Counted from the first letter of the stretch, positions 26,458 to 39,379 are shown. The stretch: DNA of 64,000 bases from Stercorarius parasiticus (GCA_013396915.1 VWZL01005191.1:372001-436000); one strand, 5' to 3'. Program-made: numbers and translations. Notes: generated from the letters alone by a model not told the origin.

Positions 26458-27788
26458 TTTTTTTTTTTTTAATGACATTTTGAGTATCTCAAAACAAAGC
26501 AAAACCTGGCATCTTTATAAAAATTAATTCCCAAAAAATGCTTTCTCAAAGGAGCGTTTTGTGCACTTTGTCTAGTAAGGATACTTAAAAGTTGACTATT
26601 GAGACTGGACTACGTAACATACAATATTCATACATATAAGTTACAGAAGGCTATATCTTTAGTAGATAAAGTATAAAATTTGATTGTTTTTAATCACCTT
26701 ATTTAGCTTATCAACTGTACTCATATTTCTCAATTCAAGCTGTAAAATCTCACCTTATTACCACACAGAAAGAGCACTGAACCATAAAAGTACAAAATGA
26801 AACTTGGAAACATTATTAATTGGTATTTTGTTATTAAGGCATATCTTCCATATCAGTGTCAAAGACCTGGACTACTTATGCTTCAAGACACTTTGTATTA
26901 ATTCCAGAAATAATAGAAGCTTAACATCCCCAGTGTTTGCTGACTCGCAAAGCAACACGCTAAGCAAATGCCTCCAGTTTTACTTGAAATATATAAAACA
27001 GAATTTTGTCACCAACACAAAGTCCCCAAGAATAGCTCCTGTAGTGAGTACTGTTCTTATGGAATTGATTCTAGTGCTCTAACTAAAAAAAACGTAACTT
27101 TTGAAGACACCCCACACACATCCATCCATCCATCCTACATATCAAAATTGACCAAAAAACCAAACAAACAAAAGAAGAAGTTACAACCTACTCATAAAAT
27201 AGAGATGAAAGATGAATACTCGCTACTGAAATAAAGAAGTATGTGTTACAATTGAAAACACCAAGCTTAAAATAATTTATTTTACAGCTGTGGTCATCAA
27301 TGCTTAAAATACACACACATCCCTTTTACTATTTGCATAATTTTAACTCATATCAAGTTTTTCTGCATAGAGAGAAGTTATTTTCAACCTTGCAGAAGTG
27401 CCAGGTTTCTTTTTATTCTACTTTATGCTAAAAATAGCCAGTTCTACAGACCTTTAAAACTAGATTTATAGCATATTTACAAAAAAAAAAAAATCACTCA
27501 AAATAAGCAATGTGAAGGCATGCACACTCTTGCAATGTAAAAGAACACACACTAAAACTAAGACATGTTTACAATTAATTTGAACAGCTCTACAGCTACA
27601 GAGATTAATACATTTCTAAAATTAAAAAATACTACTCCATCTGTTAAAGGGCTTCCAAGAATTACTTCCAAGTTGCAGTTCATCAGCTCCACATGAGCTA
27701 CAGAAGTCTCATTCAACCACTGACCTATAGACAAGCATAGGTCTGTAAAAAACATGACGGTGATCAGCCAAACTACTGCAAAACCAAG

Positions 27789-28106
27789 TTATGTATCCGT
27801 AAGTGCAGTCTGAACATGCAACCAGGAGCATACTTTTCCTAACAGGTAGTATTTTTTATTTAAATGCTTGTAGCTATAACAGCGAAATTTTACTATATCA
27901 AACACTTTTTCAAAGTCAGTAAAAATTAAAAGACCAGTTTGCACAAGAGAAAGCCTGCATTGCATTTCACTGCAACTGCTACAAACAAAGCACAAAAAAG
28001 AAACATGGCAAGACACCAAATGATGTCCCCTGTCATATGGTTTACTTCTTACAACATTCTTGTTGAAACAATAGATAAAAATCAGGTGCTGAAGTAGTTC
28101 CTTCAC
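27789..28106 (-). pseudogene. Possible LINE reverse-transcriptase fossil
   Basis: A minus-strand frame of 105 codons contains LLIFTDFEKVFDIVKF (near 27946-27899), which closely resembles the F-x-D-F-E-K-A-F-D motif in RT palm domains of several non-LTR clades. It differs from the FSKVFDTV form seen in CR1 here. Flanking residues do not continue a convincing RT alignment, so it could be an isolated relic or chance. Confidence 0.25.
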
Positions 28107-30239
28107 TTCTAGGCTTTATTTTCATATTATCTAGTTTAATTAATATTTTCGATTTAGTATTTTAGCATTGAGGGCTCAGGAAAAGTAAGGATTTAAATTA
28201 AGGGCTCTAACGCTCAAGACACTCATCTAACCTGCCAGACAGCCAATGTGTAATAGGAGAGCAACATACAGTCTTTATTCTCTCTGCTTTTTTTGAATGA
28301 TGGTCTACCTCAACATTTCACTTCCCTTCCTTCCTAAGTCAGTCACAGAAACATTTCACCTGACAGAATATTACTTTTTTGAGGTCAGTCATTAACTGGG
28401 GGAGAGGGGAAGTCAGTTATTACTGTTATCAGAAGGTAAAAATTATGTTACTAATTTAAGAATCAAACAACAATGGAACACAGTAATTATTCTGCACAGA
28501 AAACAAAAAAAAAATTACAAACAAACAAATTACAAACCTACAGAAGAAACTGGAAAACATTCAAGAGTGGAATTATGCAGTTATAAAGCAATGAGTTCAT
28601 GTCTCTAGTGCAACAGCATGAAGAAAATATGGTCATAGCTAGAACGTAACAGCGATTACTATGCTAAATTAAGCTTTTTTCATTTCTTCATGTTACTACC
28701 ATGTGGTGACATGGTTAGGTTAGCAACTGAAATGTAAACTAAGAAAACAGAAGAGACAGTGAGTAATGAAATGATTAAAAAGACGTTTCCTCTTCCTTTC
28801 TCTTCCCCGTTCCCAAACTTAGAGAAAATTACACACTGGTAAATCCTTAGCAGCATTGTCCAAAGAAATCTTTTTCCATATCAAAAACCACGCAATAGAG
28901 AATCTTTTTGCCTCAGTGTCCAAGATCATAACAAGCATCAATCGTGGATTTCTGTAACAAGTATCTATCAAGGTTGAAAACTTCGTGGATTAACAAAACT
29001 CAACACCTCAAGCACAAAAAACACTCCAAGCTTGTCTCCTCATTCCACAAGGATTTTCTCCAGTTTAGCCAATCCTTCAAAAGGAAATTCTGGAATGTAT
29101 GCAAGAAAAGCTTCAGGCCAATTTGACAGTACAAGACTTCATCAGCCATTAAAAAAACCAAAGTTGTTACATACTTCATTTAATGACACAAAAAATGGTT
29201 CAAAATCATTATATGCTACATATTCAAAAACAATTTTAACTATTAAACAAACTCAACCTGGTTTAGCTTAAGATATTAAGTATACACATTGATGCATTCA
29301 CTTCCTGCAGTTACTCTGATTTTCGTAGTTACCGACAAACAAATTTGATATTATGTATCAAAAATAAATAAAACTGCAGACAGCACTCAAGCTAAAAGTT
29401 GCAGAGGAATTTGGCAAGTACTTGCCACAAGGCAGAACTCCAAGACGTTTCTTAGACTAGCTGAACAGCAACTCTCTACTCTATCAATAACTATATGTGT
29501 ATTACAGAGGTGTACATGTATGTTACATCCAAATTAAAAAACACAACCCTGAATAAGTTTCTAAAACCAAAAATCATGACTGTGCTCATTATACATTCTG
29601 TTTTCAACAAAAAGCAGTTTGATGGATCATATTTTCTTACATAAGGATCCTCTCAGCATTCCTTAGCAGTTCATCGCTTCAACACAAACTATGCCTCATT
29701 CAAAAATCACTACTCTGCACAGTCAGAACCAGACCCTTGAAAATCACCCACCTTCTCTTCAACACCTCCACTGACTTTTTTCGCCCTTGCACTCTCCCTC
29801 CAAATAACAGCTAAATGGAAACCTCAGCACTTGCAAGTACTTTCAACTGCAAAACAGAAAGTGTTCCAAGAAGTCGAAAAATTTAATGCTTCATTAGTGT
29901 TACTATTCCAAAAAGTAATTTAGAATTCAACATCCCTGCTTTGCATTTAAATGTCTTCGATAGAAGATCACAGTTGAACAAATAAAAAAAAAGTATGTAT
30001 TTGAAACTTCCTAGTAAACTTAATTGCCCTGATGCCTTTTAAATTCTCCCCCACTCCCACTGTAACTACCCTAACAATAACTACAGTAACCTCAACCGAA
30101 AGAGAGAAGTGTAAACGTACTTCCAAAATAAATGGTAATTTCTATTTCTATCGTTCTACTACAATACTACATAAAAAGATGATCTAGCTGTTTAAAGGTG
30201 CATTTTCCCCATTCAGTGTACTGACATCAACATCAGAGC

Positions 30240-30312
30240 TAAGTGATTTCACATCTTCATAAAATGGGAAAATAATGGTATTAATGCACTTGGTAAGGAT
30301 CCTGAACAGCAT
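30240..30312 (+). repeat. Possible old SINE tail
   Basis: 'CTTCATAAAATGGGAAAATA' followed by 'ATGGTATTAATGCACTT' resembles the 'catctgtaaaatggggataat' segment common to MIR-like and other core-SINE tails. The match is short. Confidence 0.25.
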
Positions 30313-31826
30313 ACACTTATAGCCCATGTTTTAATGGTATATCCTGACTCACATCTAAATAAATACTTATATATTGAGATAACTGCATACTGTATTTTAC
30401 AACAGTAAAAGAATGTAACGGATTGAAACTTCATCAGATTGCAAAAAAAAGTTAACATGAGTCTCTACAACTACTTAATAGAAGAGATTTAGTGATAAGT
30501 ACACACACTGTTATCTGGCAGTAATAACCGTGACGCAAAAATGTCAAACTTTTCCAGGCAACACACAGAGATGTGCCCAAGATAACCTCACTAACTCCAA
30601 ACTTTGACAAGATAAGCTTTCAGCAAGCAGCACTGCTGCAATACAGCAGATGCTAAAACAGTCCCTGCAGTCCGAAAGCGCTGGACAAGAGCTCTTGCGC
30701 TCTTTGCTCCTTGAGAAGATTTGCTATTCCATGATTCGTAACAGGCCATGGCAATTTGACACAAAAAAGTCACAACAAGGAGAAGGGTTTTCCTTCTTCA
30801 TCTAATGAAATTCATTATTTTTTTTTTTGCTCAGATACAAGCTGTGAATACTGTCTCTCACTCACATTTCTGCAGGAAAATGTTGGGGCCGTGCCAAAGA
30901 CACAGCTGCCACGCCACTGAGAGTATCTTGAAGCTGTCTGAACACACATGGTTTTCTCTCCTCTGGCTTTCCTCAACAGCTCTTTTTCAGACATGACACA
31001 GCACAAGAAGCTCCTGGAGCGCTATGAGACAAACAACAGCAAAGAAAAAGCCAGTCTTGACCACAGTCCCCGGAGAGCACTCTCTGAGAAAGAAGCATTT
31101 TCAGCAGTCTGTTCTCTAACTCTTCGTTAGAGTAAGTCTTCGCTTGCTGTCAGTTAATGCCATCACTCCCATTTCTAATACCTATGCTACATTTCTCAAA
31201 GTGAAGGGCTCAAAATGATGCCAATGCAAGAATGCCCATCATGGTTCAATTACTTACCAGTGTAAGATTATTTAAACCACTAACTTTGTTTTTCCTTAAA
31301 TGTGTGAAGCAGCTGAAAGGTACTTCAGTCCTAGATCTGTCCAGTCTTCCTAAATTCTGACATCTCACAACTATGCATTATATTAAGTACATAAAATGAG
31401 ATTAGAAAGATTCACACACCATTCATCCCCCAGACAGCTTTTCCTTCTTTCTGTCAGCTGTATTAGAGTTATTGTTATTGGAATTAAATATCCTCCTTTT
31501 GCTCTAAAGAAGCAGTAAACGTACTACTCCCAAAAATACAAACAATATGCATAGCTTGGAGAATCTGTCTTAAATTTATTTTAATAATGTTATGACTATC
31601 ACATAATAAGCAACCTATAAAAAATTAACCAACGTACAGGATTTTTAAAATCCAACGTTTCTAACCATAATTCTATCTAAGTTAAGCTTCAGGACAGCTT
31701 CATACTTCTACATACTCCTACATGTATTATTTACATTAAAATGTATTTTATCCAGCAGTAACACTTACGTAAAATACACAGATATAAAAACCTACTGAAT
31801 ATCAGTTTGTTATCAGTATGAATGAC

Positions 31827-32010
31827 TGTACTGGGTCTGACTGAGGTGGAGTTAATTTTCCTCATAGCAGCCCTCATAGTGTTGTGCTTTTGTATTGGCA
31901 GCTACAACACACCAGCATTTTGGCTGCTGCTGAGCAGTGCTTCAAAGCATCAAGGCTGTCTCTCTCCAACATTACCACCCTCACCAGCCGGTCAAAGACC
32001 ACAGGGACAA
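31827..32010 (+). mobile_element. ERV LTR fragment (5' part)
   Basis: The block TGTACTGGGTCTGACTGAGG, GTGGAGTTAATTTTCCTCAT, AGCAGCCCTCATAGTG and then GCTGCTGCTGAGCAGTGCTT, with 'CATCAAGGCTGTCTCTC' after it, matches the start of a common avian ERVL-type LTR. It fades out after about 185 bases. No TSD or retroviral internal sequence is present. Confidence 0.7.
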
Positions 32011-32663
32011 AAAGAGTCAGAAAAAAGGAAACTAGTATGCCACTGAGGCAAAGAAATTAGGTGACACTTGTCCTGATAAAGTATTTGTGTCTTAAAAAGA
32101 TAGCAAAGCCCATGAATTACAAGGCTAAGTAAATAATTTCTGAAACAAGACTCAATACATCTGAAATCACCAAGGACTCCAAAAAGGAGACTAGCTATGG
32201 AAAGCCTACGCACTCCTACAGAACTCACTGATTGGAGAGAATCAACCTGAAGCACAACATATCAAGAAAAGTAAGACCACTGAAAAGGTGGGTGTTAAAA
32301 AAAGGTCTGTTACGATTTAATGGACTTTCAGCTTTAGGTGCATTGCAAGTAGACTAAGCTTTTTTTCTTTCCTTTTTTTTTTTTTCCTTTTTTCTTTTGT
32401 GGAATAAAGGGTTCACAGTAGCAACATCTTCACTCTAAGTTGCAACAATCCTATAAATCAACTAAATCTTATACTAGTGCTTCAGCTTCCTAGCAGATTA
32501 TTCAGAGAAACTAGCAGGTGAAGTCTGTGTCCCCAAAGATGATGCACAAATCGATTTGAGATCTGGCATAACAAGACCAAAGAAGGAAAGTCTCTCCCAG
32601 CAACTAATGAAAACCTGGAGGCTGAGCTGCAGTAAGGCAGTGGAAATCACAGGTGAGACTGAG
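32011..32663. other. Non-coding stretch with a T/C-rich tract
   Basis: No gene is seen. A T-rich pyrimidine tract occupies 32360-32399. Confidence 0.5.
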
Positions 32664-32795
32664 TCATAGAATAGAATAGAATTGAATCATAGAATCTTCA
32701 TGGTTGAAAGTGACCTTTGAGATCATTGAGTCCAACCATACACACACACAAAAACACACCCCTACAATCTCTGTCACTAGAGAGTGCATGGGGGA
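32664..32795 (-). mobile_element. CR1 LINE 3' end fragment
   Basis: Reverse-complemented CR1 terminus. 'TCATAGAATAGAATAGAATT' and 'GAATCATAGAATC' are the 3' terminal repeats, followed by 'GACCTTTGAGATCATTGAGT' and CCAACCA. A CA-rich run and a weakly similar segment follow to about 32795. Confidence 0.8.
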
Positions 32796-33179
32796 CTATC
32801 ACAGTTGCTTTGTCTTTTCTCTCTGTCCTATTTCCAATAGTGCTGTTCGTTTCTCTACAAATTCCCATTCCTTCTTCCCCCACCTTTGATCAAGAGGAGA
32901 AAATCCTTTCTCCAGCAGAACCAGTGTGACGAAACTTACCCACAACATAAAAATAAGAACATAAATGGTGCTTTTACTTATGCAGTCTAGATCTATCTAA
33001 CACAGTTCTTTTTTTTCGAGGGTGGAGAGAAGCAGATGACAGGTAAATCAGGTAAAAAGAATGTAAAACATACCAAATATCTAGAAGCGTCTGGAATAAT
33101 TCCTAGCTTTCAGCCATTTTAGAGTTGGTAGTCCAACTCCACTGTAAAGTTCAGTATTCAGTGCATCTATCCTTACTTG
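32796..33179. other. Non-coding stretch
   Basis: Nothing recognisable is seen. Short ORFs exist on both strands. Confidence 0.45.
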
Positions 33180-34110
33180 ACTTTGTCTAATTACAATTTT
33201 AACCCACTTATATTTTTCTACTCCACAATATCATGTGGCAATTAAGATCCACAATTTAATTACACATGGCTTGAAAAGCTGCTTTACTTTTCATCAGGTA
33301 GCAGCAGCTTTAATTTACTGGGTGGCCTAATTCTTGTCTTAAGAAAAATAGCTATTCTTGCTTTCTATTCATCATTTCTGCATGATCTACAGATTTTCTA
33401 GACCTCTATCACCCCTCTCCTTATTATTCTGTTTTCCAGACTAAAGATCTTCATCTTCTCAGCACAGAGGATCTTCCACACCTTTCATCCCCTATTTCAC
33501 CATCTATGAAATCTTTGCTGCACTGGGATGACTACATTGATGCACACTGTTGACAATTTGGACATACAATTGATATACATAATAACCTAACAATTATTTT
33601 ATTTTTTGTGAATAATTCCCAATAGCTTTCTGACCACTGCCCTTCTTTGAGTAAGTAACATTATCGAATTTAGAGCTCATCACTGTGTAGATAGGTTTGC
33701 GTTATTTTTCCCTGCATGAGCATCATTTGGCATCCATCAAAACTGAACTGCATTTGTATGTGAAATCACTGGGCAACAGTATCATAAGATTCTCCTGCAA
33801 ATACACTGTCAGTTTAGATTTTACCAATTCCCATATATCAACAAACTGTTATGGTGCCACAACACTATCAGTCCTTAAGACTGTTTTTTAATACGATAAA
33901 CCCTAGCAGAAATCTACTGGTAACTTTTTTTCCATCTTGAAGGAATCATTTATTTATCTAGTTTCTCATTTTTTAACGAACTGTACTATTCCGCAGGATA
34001 ACCTTTTATCCTTGGCAAATAAGGATTTGGTTGAGGTCCTTGGTCAAATATTTTACCCATTTTCAAACCAGTCTGCCGCTAGCATTGGTAAGCGCTCTCT
34101 AATTCTAGTG
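33180..34110 (-). mobile_element. Ancient CR1/L3-type LINE fossil, about 0.9 kb
   Basis: Read on plus, ordered blocks match reverse-complemented ORF2 of old amniote CR1/L3 elements. They are 'CACTTTATC'-type text near 33250, 'CTGGGTGGCCTAATTCTTGT' near 33319, 'GATTTTCTAGACCTCTATCA' near 33391, 'TTTTCCAGACTAAAGATCTT' near 33431, 'GAGCTCATCACTGTGTAGAT' near 33673, 'CATCATTTGGCATCCATCAA' near 33721, 'GATTCTCCTGCAAATACACT' near 33788 and 'TTGAGGTCCTTGGTCAAA' near 34031. It is far more diverged than the avian-type CR1 copies nearby, suggesting an insertion that predates birds. Confidence 0.65.
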
Positions 34111-37100
34111 TTGCAGCATTCAGTGAGCAATAATTCTGCAGGATTTGGTGAGTAACAGTTCTACTTTCTTCTTAAGTTCTGCCTGCAGATTACATAAACC
34201 TCACTAAGTTCTCCCTTCAGTTTTCTCTTCTACAAATGGTGGGGCTTCAAACGTGTTAGTCCCTTACCTTCTTCCGTCTCCTTATTTTAGCTATGCATCT
34301 TTGCATCTTTTTAACTACTAATTATAGCCGTGAATCAATTTCTTGTGAAAGTTGGGATGATTCCATCTGATAAAAATCATTTGTTACCACCTAGCATTTT
34401 CTTTAAAAAAAAATTAAAAAAAAAAAAAAAGAAAAACCTATCTGAACTACCTGTATTAGTTTGTTCGGCTTGTTTCCCTTAACTGAAGGTAAAACACCAG
34501 AGCTCTTCTGCTCCTCCAGAGTGAAAATGAAATAAAGAATTCAGGTTCTAACAACCCATTAATTCATGATCCAGCAAGAATACAAACTGATCAGACCAGC
34601 CAGTAAGGGATACACCTGAACAAACAAAAAATGCAAGGATGTGGCATTTTGTTTTGTACTGGCACTTTGAGATTTCACAGTACCAACCAGACTTCACAAA
34701 ATGCATACACGTATCACAAAAGAGCGTCAAGAAGTTCAAAACAGATGCACCTCTTCTGTGAATCACTGTGTTATCCCTATGTCTAAGGAACATCTTGTAT
34801 CCAGCCTGGGCTTGCTCCGTATGCAGGGACCAGTTTCAGCTGAGCTTTCCAAAGACGTCTCGGTGCAACAGCAAAAGAACATGTAGGAAAAGCAGATCAT
34901 CTTGCAGGATCCTGGAACTGACTACTTTGCCAAATTCCTGCTGCACTCTTAGAAAGAGGTGTTAGATTCACCCCTGTGAGCACTTCCCCTGGTTTCCAGG
35001 CACGCACCTGCTTTTGCTTTACAGCTTGGATCACATCACATGGTCGATCCTACAGAGAATGAGTCTGAACAGACCAATCTGAAATCCAGAGTTACCCAGT
35101 ATGCAGCACATTACTTGATGAAATACCTAAAATTCAGTTTAAAATAGTTTGGTATACACCAACTACATAGTTCTCACTCACAAAGTATATAAATCCAAAA
35201 CTACATTGATCTAATTACATTTCCCATGGATCGCTAAACACTTCTTTTGTTTCCAAACAACCAGTATGATTCCAATTCCTCTTCATCTCTGGGAATAACT
35301 TTTCATAGTTGGAATGTTGTTTACATAACCTTTAAAATATGTGAAGTTTTACAAGTCTATAAATTTTTGATGTAGACTTACTAATTTTTATGGCAGCACA
35401 CACTGCAATTAAAAAAATCTGTACTACTTGACAAGGAACTCGTACATACATTTAGTTGTATTAAAAAAATTCTTTAGTTATCCAGTTTGCATTTCTTGCT
35501 TTCCCACATTCAGAGATCAATCAGTCACCAGACCCAAGACCTGTGGGACCACAGGCTAAACCTGCTGGAGGACATGGCATATTGTTCATTTTTGACAATG
35601 TATAGGTACCACTTCCAAGTTCTGCAAAGATCTAGAATACAGAAGAGGTCCTGGCTTGTCATATTCTCTTGTGAAATGCCACCTGGGAGACTTCCAAAAA
35701 AACCCAAAACAAAACAAAACCAAAAAAAACCCAAACAAATAAAAAAAAAAAAATCTGTTGCAAGATAGCGAGAAGTGTTATGTGGTTCATTCTTTACATA
35801 GGAGGGTGTGTTCTGCAATCCTTCTGAACTTCACTTCTAGAAAGAAAACTGGATTCAATAATACAGGTTCCATTAAGGTCTATATTTTAACGGGAACACT
35901 GGAAAACTGGTTCCAAAATTCATGAATGTAACTATAACAATACAAAAAGGTAATTCTCTCTGCCCCTTAGTCTTCGCCCTCGTAAGTGTCTCTGGTAACT
36001 AAATACAAAGTTAAGACAGACCTTCCATTCCAAGACAGAATATCTTTTTCACTGCAACGTAATACAAACAGGCCTTATCTCATCTCTAAAGTCAGAGCCA
36101 GTATCTCATTCCAAGGTACAGTGTAGTGCATAATGAAAGGAACTAGCCTCAAAAAATGCACAATTTTAAAGACAGCTGCAAGGACATGTCTTCATCAAAA
36201 CTACAATTCTGCACACAAACTACAGGAGTCTTTCACCCATTTCAATAAAACCACCATAAAAAAAAAAAAAGATTCTCAGCTTTAGCTACCACTGTTATAT
36301 TTACTAGGTAGGGCTACTTCATCTTTCAAAAGCTGATAAAAACTGAACTCATATATTGAAACAAGCTTAAAAGGCAAACATGACAAATTTGCAGGCAATT
36401 TTGCAACGGATGTCTCTCTTACAATACCTAGTTGGAAAAAAAAGAAAAAAATACACATCACTGTTATACTATATTAACTACACTGTATTACTGCTTCACT
36501 TGAAAAAATAACTTTATTTTGTACTCAGAATCATTAAAAAAAAAGGTAATTGCAAAAATTCACATAAACAAGTATCTACATTAACTCTCCTTATCTTTAC
36601 AGAGTTAAGAAAGTTACAGTAAAATCCAATCAGTACAGGAGGTATCTTGCAAGCTAGCAGATTTGCAAATATGGAAGAACAACAGTTTCTTACTTTGTTT
36701 GAAACACCATGCAATGTTTCTGCAGTTTAAGAGGGGACAGACTTTAATGTATAAACTCAGCTTCATTTTTGTGCAGGAAAACATACCATTTTGGCATGAG
36801 GTGACAGCAACAGTGGCAACTAATTTGGTACAGAACATGATTTAACCATCAAGCATAGTCAGAAATATACTACCTTAAATACCACTGAAGGCTTACTCAT
36901 ACATGTGTTAAATAACCTTTAGATCTGTCAATAATATGAGAAAAGTCATAAGCATAAGAGCAACAGCAACACACTTATAAGCATGGATGTCTAAATTGTT
37001 ATTTTTTTCCAAAGTGCATGAACACATAGCTAAACAAGATTTCTGAAGCATCACTTCTTTTTCACTCCACCTCAAAAGTATATGCTTTCATTCCCCCCTT

Positions 37101-37757
37101 TCATACTACCCTTCCCAATGCAACTAGGTCAAGGCATAATTCCAGTGGACCTGACAGTCAGCCCATTACTTGCCCAATCATCTTTCAGTTTCAGTCTTTG
37201 GCTCACACCCTGCAGTACTGCAAAAATAACAAGTGTTTATAGCCATTCAAGAGTATATGCCCCAAAGGAGACAAACACTGCAGAACAGCAGATCGTTTCA
37301 GAGGCACCTCATATTTATACTGCCAAAACCTGAAAGCCATTTACCAAGGGCAATCATTCAACTGACAAAGTAGTAAAACAACTAAGAATTGAAAACTGCG
37401 TGATAAAGTGTTGAATATGCAATAGAAAGCAAGAAAAAAAAAAAAACTAAGAAAGTAAAAATCACTTTTATGAAAAGCTTTCTTCTTTCCTGACAGGAAT
37501 AAGTATGGAAGGGGGAGGGGGACAGTTTCCAGTTACAGTCAAAACTTCCCTTTAAATGTTATGAAAATTAGCATAGTTACGATTCCTTAAGTTCACTGAT
37601 AGCCAGGAATCACAAGATTGTGCACTCTAGAACTACTTAGAACAGTATTTTTGAAACATATGATACACTTATCCAAGAAGCAGACCTGAAGACACTAGTT
37701 TTCTCAATTTGGTTATTATTATCAGAAAGTAACACTTTAAAAGCTAGGTAACACTGG
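34111..37757. other. A+T-rich non-coding stretch
   Basis: No gene or named element is seen. It includes A-rich tracts (near 34407-34432 and 35695-35753) and short ORFs without support. Confidence 0.45.
35695..35753 (+). repeat. A-rich low-complexity tract
   Basis: Runs of A interrupted by single C or CC (AAAAC-like units) end in a pure A run. Confidence 0.85.
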
Positions 37758-38272
37758 TGCGGCCTTACCCTGAGTACCGTGTGCACAATTTCAGAAGACT
37801 GTGAAGGTCCTTAAATACGTCCAGAGGAGGGCAACAAACCTGGTGAAGGGGCTGGAAGGAACGTCCTACGAGAAGCAGCTAAGGACTTTGGGACTCTAGT
37901 TTGGAGAAAAGGAGGCTGAGGGGACACCTCACTGCTCTCTGCAGCTTCCTCAGGAGGGGAAGTGGAGGGGGAGGTGCTGAGCTCTTCCCCCTGGGATCCA
38001 GTGACAGGGCACATGGCAATGGTTCAAAGCGGCACCAGGGGAGGTTTAGACTGGATATTAGGTAGCATTTCTTTACCAAGAAGGTGGTCAAACACTGGAA
38101 CAGGCTTCCTAGAGAGGCGGTCAATGCCCCAAGCCCATCAGTGTTTAAGAGGCATTTGGACAATGCCCTTAATAACATGCTTTAATTTTTGGTCAGCCCT
38201 GAAGCGGTCAGGCAGTTGGCCCAGATGATCCTTATAGGTTCCTTCCAACTGAAATATTCTGTTCTACTCTAA
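37758..38272 (+). mobile_element. CR1 LINE, 5'-truncated
   Basis: A plus-strand CR1 runs from 'CCCTGAGTACCGTGTGCAC' near 37768 to 'GGTTCCTTCCAACTGAAATA' near 38238. It includes 'ACGTCCAGAGGAGGGCAAC' and the [10 protein letters not shown] and [12 protein letters not shown] coding stretches in broken frames. The internal segment with GGGAAGTGGAGGGGGAGGTG and 'CTTCCCCCTGGGATCCAG' is almost the same as in the minus-strand copy at 60381, so both belong to one subfamily. It sits about 0.6 kb from the CpG island. Confidence 0.9.
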
Positions 38273-38839
38273 AACATATGATGCCTGTTTTAATCTTTTA
38301 CAATTAGCTATACACGAAGTCATGGCCCAACAAAACCATTAAGTTAAACAGCAGAATAGAAATATCCCCAAAATGCCATTGGAAATAACAATGCTTCTTG
38401 TAATTTGAGCGATTTTTCTCAATTACAACGAAAGTAAGTTGCTTTCTGTTTTGGTAGTTCGTATCGAGCTTTTGTTTTGGTTAAAAGACTTGTAAGTAGT
38501 TAAGGAAAAAAACACTAAGTGTTGACTAATAAGCAAATTACTTTGATCATTTTAAAAAAAAAAAACATTAACTTCCAGTCAGCAGTGCCAAAACACCTTC
38601 AGGCTAGTAAATGAGCTGCAGAGTTTGCAATAGATATTTGAAAAGCCTAACTCAGTGAAACATGTTGTTTCAAAACAGATGTTGCGTGCCCAATGGTTAG
38701 GACTGACTCAAAAACACGAATACCCGCGTTCAAGCCTCACGCGTGTATTTACCCTACTTTCCCTCCACTTCTTCCATCTGAACTTCCTCGCTGAAAGGGA
38801 GGGCGGTGTAATTAAAAACAGTAAGGCCACTGGCAAGCA
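38273..38839. other. Non-coding flank of the CpG island
   Basis: A+T-rich sequence, no gene and no element seen. Confidence 0.5.
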
Positions 38840-39332
38840 CCAGGCCTCCTGGCACTTGCTGCCTGCCAACACCCAGCCGAGGCAGGCCTCGGGGACAGGC
38901 CAACAGGAGCTGGGGGACGCCGGCAGGAGTTGGGGGAGGCCGGCAGGCCGCAGCGCGGCCCCCGCCACCCCTCAGGCTCACCAGACCCCCCGGGCACCTG
39001 TGGAGGGTCCCGGCCCCGGGGGAGGCCCCTCTCCTCAGGGCCACCAAGGGGGAGCCGACAGCTGCTCCCCACTCCAGGTACAGGCCCCAAGCCCACAGCG
39101 GGGGGGGCCAACCCCTTCCCGCGGACACCGCCACTGGCTCCAAGCCGGAGCTCGGGCGGGGGTGTCCCCTCACCGTTGCGCGCTTCAAGAACAGGCGAAC
39201 ACCCCCCAAACCCCACACCGCTGCTCGGAGTTACTTGCCCCCAGCCCCACTCCCCCTGGGGTGGGGACCGGGTTCCGGCGAGGCCCGGCCCCGTCGGCAG
39301 GGAAGGCCGCCGTGCAGCCGAGGTCGCCCCCC

Positions 39333-39338
39333 ACTTAC
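39333..39338 (-). promoter_or_regulatory. Splice donor after first coding exon
   Basis: The minus-strand reading is TG|GTAAGTGG, a near-perfect U1 consensus in phase with the 39379 ATG. It interrupts the codon after its second base (phase 2). Confidence 0.55.
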
Positions 39339-39379
39339 CAGCCCGACTCGGAGAGCGCCGCCCTCATCCTGTCGGCCAT
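39339..39379 (-). CDS. First coding exon (partial CDS, 5' end) of an unidentified gene
   Basis: On the minus strand an ATG at 39379 opens a frame of 13 codons plus two bases, reading MADRMRAALSESG followed by a split codon (TG|). It runs directly into a consensus splice donor, GTAAGT, at 39338-39333. The start context is GGCGCCATGG, a strong Kozak match, and an in-frame TGA lies seven codons upstream (39400-39398), so this ATG is the first possible start in the frame. A second in-frame ATG is codon 5. The exon sits in the middle of the CpG island, as expected for a vertebrate housekeeping-type promoter. The rest of the gene would lie toward and beyond position 1, implying a first intron that may exceed 39 kb unless short downstream exons were missed. 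I do not recognise the N-terminus, so no function is proposed. The motif combination is seen directly; that it is a real exon is inference. Confidence 0.55.

Larger units (their letters stand above)
26458..31826. other. A+T-rich non-coding stretch
   Basis: No gene is recognised. It contains an RT-like motif in a minus frame at 27789-28106, a weak SINE-tail resemblance near 30245-30310, a CATC run near 27117-27135 and a more G+C-rich part at 30600-31130 with short ORFs on both strands that I cannot assign. Confidence 0.4.
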
